Part shown: piece by piece, positions 61,379 to 64,000 of the stretch | How the letters are laid out: every line of letters begins with the position of its first letter | How positions within the stretch are numbered: the first letter of the stretch is position 1 | Assembly (NCBI GenBank): GCA_002794735.1 | Contig: NBAZ01000010.1 | Span: forward strand, 1,054,001 to 1,118,000 | Length of the DNA: 64,000 bases | DNA from: Pyrrhoderma lamaoense | Lineage: Eukaryota > Basidiomycota > Agaricomycetes > Hymenochaetales > Hymenochaetaceae | Reading direction: 5' to 3' | Made by a program: the position numbers and the translations under genes | Notes under the pieces: model-generated | What the model was told of the DNA's origin: nothing | Database searches by the model: none | What the model saw: the letters and a program-made list of their open reading frames with translations, nothing else

Positions 61379-63380
61379 ATGATATGGGAGCGCTTACCCT
61401 TGGAAGTACGACTCTACGTGCTCAGTTGTCTTGGACTGCGTGATCTCTTGTGCCTTCGGCGAGTTTGTAGGCAGCTTCGCATGATTATAGACACCGAAGC
61501 CAACCTACAGTTTATAATCAATGTAGGAGCATCTGGTCTGATAGAAAATCCCTCCAATACCTCCCCAGTTTCACAAAAACTTGAATCACTTCGGATTGCT
61601 GATGTTGCTTGGACTAATCTTCACTGGACTCGTCGCATTGATATACGTGATGTCCCTATCAAAAAAGTTGTAGGTCTTTCTAATGGTGTTTTGTTCTTCA
61701 CGACATTTGAAAGCACCGAGGAAGTGGGGTCTGATACGGAATCAAATGACGAAGATGATCATTCGGATGTGTCTTCCACAACAGTAAACTACATAAGATT
61801 GCCTTCAAGGAGAAATTTAAAGCCATTCGTGGGCCCGTCTCTCATACTCAATTTCCATGCGAGGGCATTCGCATTCGAAGCCTCTAGGGATCTCATGGTT
61901 GCTGCAGAGTTGTCTTACACACAGTGAGTATATCTTGTGTACCTGGCAGCCGAATTTTAACCATTCGATACTGTATAGTGGGAGCACGTCTTATATGTAT
62001 TCCGCTATAGTGGCCCTTCATTTCCGATCTATTACATCAAACATGAAGCATCCTCTCTCTGCTCAAGCTATGGTGAAACATACTTTTTTTGTTCACTCTA
62101 ATAAATTTCGGCTCTCCATTCAGATTTGTGGAAATCACGTTGGTGTACTTCTTGGTCGTTATAGTACATCTGATGGCGCGAATGACATACTATATATACT
62201 TGATTGGACTACGGGAACATCAAAGGCGGTATGTGTTTTCTTGCTTATTGACCATCTTTGCATATAAAGGGGTTGAACTTCAAACACTTGAGCAAGTTGT
62301 GAATGCTATTACAAACCTCTAGGCTTGCTAGAACCTCTCAGATTTTTCTATGCAAAGGACGTTTTCTGTTTTCTGCCACTCACTAGGCTGACAATTTATC
62401 ATATCTAGTTAATGAACTCTGAGGATGCTGACGAGCTATGGGAATCATTCTGTTTTATAGCGTTGGATGCGATTCTTTTGCCGGATACTCTTAAAGGAAC
62501 ACTGAACATTTTCTTCTTTAACGCTAGTCCAAACTCGATGGAGCATGTAGTTACTCTCGTCCTCCCTCAGACTAGACAACAACCCGGTCTCGCTTATGTT
62601 CAGGTTTTCTCTGAACCCCCACCAACATTCAGCATGATTTCTTCTTCTCCATTGGTTGATACACCACCGTTTACAGCTGACCCTGAATCTACACTTGTTT
62701 ACATCAGACTCGACTACTTTTTCCCTTCTGATGTCGGTTTCTGGGATGGTAACATCTTGCGGCAACTTATGATCGTTTCTCGCCAAGTTTTACTTACTGC
62801 AGGAAGGAACTCTATCAAAACTGTACAGAATTGGTTAGAAACAGATCCACCAGCCTTTCTCAACGATATACTCAAGAAGCCAGTGACAAAACGTGTTCCA
62901 CTTCATTCTGCAGAGAATGGATGGATTTACAATTCTCAGTGGGGTTTGGATGCATCGTGCTTCGATTTTCCATACTTTGCTCACGGGATGCGTACAGTCG
63001 ATTATCCTCAGGCTACGTTCACTGAGGAGTTACCCGGATTCAGGGCTGCTTACGTTTATGACTTCAATATGTTTAATGAACGACGTGGAATCACTTTCTA
63101 CGAAGAAAATGTCAGACCCATACCCGATGTCCCTGACTCTGAATGGAATGAAGACAGCGAATGGGATTGGGATGATGACACTGGGAACATGAGATGGCCC
63201 GTTGAAGAAAGCCGGATCTTTGATAAAGCACAGATTGTAGACTTGCCTGAACTCTTCGTAAAACCCTTCGTCGCCGCCTTGCCTTATAGGTCCACACGTA
63301 CTGAGGAAATACTAGAATGGGATTTTGCTATGATTGATGGAGAAAGGATCATCGGAGTTGATGTAAAGTACCTTTTTTGA
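61379..63380 (+). CDS. F-box protein with acidic linker
   Basis: Three exons: 61379-61923, 61979-62228 and 62409-63380. The F-box is at the N-terminus: MIWERLPLEVRLYVLSCLGL, then RDLLCLRRVCRQLRMIID. An acidic Ser/Asp/Glu insertion follows (DTESNDEDDHSDVSS). The remainder shows beta-strand-like sequence (HVGVLLGRYSTSDGANDIL; SKALMNSEDADELWESF) as in basidiomycete F-box proteins with C-terminal propeller-type domains, ending ILEWDFAMIDGERIIGVDV. The substrate is unknown. The frame is intact over both introns. Confidence 0.85.
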
Positions 63381-63662
63381 CATGACTTACATCGCAGCTT
63401 ACTCTTCAACAGCACCGGTCCAGAAGACTCACCGATCTTGATATTGTAGTGTTGTAAGACTATTCTATGGTGCCCCTCTTTTTTAATCCTTTTAGATTGT
63501 GTATTATAGAAATACCATCTTTTGTAATATATTGAGTACAAACAAAGATATAGTACATGTTATCATGGATTTCCGGTGTGTATTAAATTTAGTCTATTAG
63601 TGTCTAATTGAGCAACGCAAGGTGATATGTTTTGTATCGTCATATCATGTCTCTTTTACATG

Positions 63663-64000
63663 TCATTGCACAACATCAGAGGATTCAGTGCTAACTTCTA
63701 TTGCTGGCCCTGGCCCCGAAGATGAAGGTAACTCAAAGAATGGTATAGTACGTATACTCGCTGGAGCAGGTCCCGATGCATCTAACTTTCGCTTTCCCCG
63801 ATCAGTCTGCCCAGTCGCTTAGTTACTTTCATAGAAATGACCGTAGTGAAGACTCACAATCCCGGCCTCTGCAATGCCGCGTTCCAGACCCTCCAGCAGT
63901 GTGCATGCTTTGCAAAGTGAATTAGATGACATGTACCCACATCGCTGACATATTTCTGTGCAGAAAAAACGTAGTTTTCGTAGATGTTTTATACTTGAAG
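63663..64000 (-). CDS. NCS6: Cytoplasmic tRNA 2-thiolation protein 1, Ncs6/Ctu1 (C-terminal part only)
   Basis: Enzyme of the URM1 pathway that thiolates wobble U34 of Lys, Glu and Gln tRNAs. Only the last exons lie in the window: 64000-about 63995 (end of an exon), 63955-63858 and 63806-63663. They encode [20 protein letters not shown] and [12 protein letters not shown], the C-terminal zinc motif typical of Ncs6/Ctu1. A basic tail [12 protein letters not shown] and a last stretch ending SSDVVQ follow. The two CxxC pairs are diagnostic. The tail is longer than in yeast. The start and ATP-pyrophosphatase core are off the right edge. Confidence 0.85.

Overview
The window is nuclear DNA from a filamentous fungus, most likely a basidiomycete mushrooms-and-allies genome (Agaricomycotina). 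The evidence is the gene structure and the gene set. Almost every gene is cut by many short GT-AG introns of about 45-80 nt, intergenic gaps are short, and neighbouring genes often start head-to-head. The products are eukaryotic or fungal: Rat1/Xrn2, eIF2B-delta, Mpo1, Sec22, MTFP1, Sfa1, Vfa1, an ACBP-domain protein, Krr1, an NCBP3-like protein, Esf2, Ars2/Serrate, an Rds1-type ferritin-like protein, an EAF-type elongation factor, Rad6, a GH16 glucanase, Nop58, Erg27, an M20 amidohydrolase, Nop9, two F-box proteins and Ncs6. All exon models come from reading frames, splice-site consensus and remembered family motifs. No search was run.

Layout. 1-7,758: RAT1 (-, 3' end off the left edge), eIF2B-delta (+), MPO1 (+), GatC-like (-). 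8,070-21,970: two copies of a ~1.75 kb non-coding repeat in opposite orientation, enclosing about 10 kb with a basidiomycete low-complexity protein (-), SEC22 (-), an F-box protein (+) and MTFP1 (-). 22,397-31,537: SFA1 (-) and VFA1 (+) back to back, an ACBP/membrane protein (+), an mS34-like mitoribosomal protein (-) and an FGGY kinase (+). 31,806-42,464: KRR1 (-), NCBP3-like (+), an unrecognised Ser-rich protein (+), ESF2 (+), ARS2 (-). 43,846-51,652: RDS1-like (+), EAF-like (-), RAD6 (+), GH16 (+). 52,098-64,000: NOP58 (+), ERG27 (+), amidohydrolase (-), NOP9 (-), F-box protein (+) and the end of NCS6 (-).

Functionally this is mostly housekeeping. Five genes serve ribosome and nuclear RNA maturation (RAT1, KRR1, ESF2, NOP58, NOP9). 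Two encode partners of the nuclear cap-binding complex (NCBP3-like and ARS2). I did not find a biosynthetic cluster, defence island or autonomous transposon.

Three things stand out. First, the inverted repeat pair carries tandem modules with conserved small hairpins and a TATA box. Second, there are splicing curiosities: two genes whose first coding exon is just the ATG, one likely GC-AG intron, and exons of 14 and 15 nt. Third, at least fifteen otherwise well-conserved reading frames are broken as if one base were missing, nearly always in a run of C or G. That pattern looks like systematic homopolymer under-calling in the assembly rather than gene decay, and it affects any automated translation of this region.
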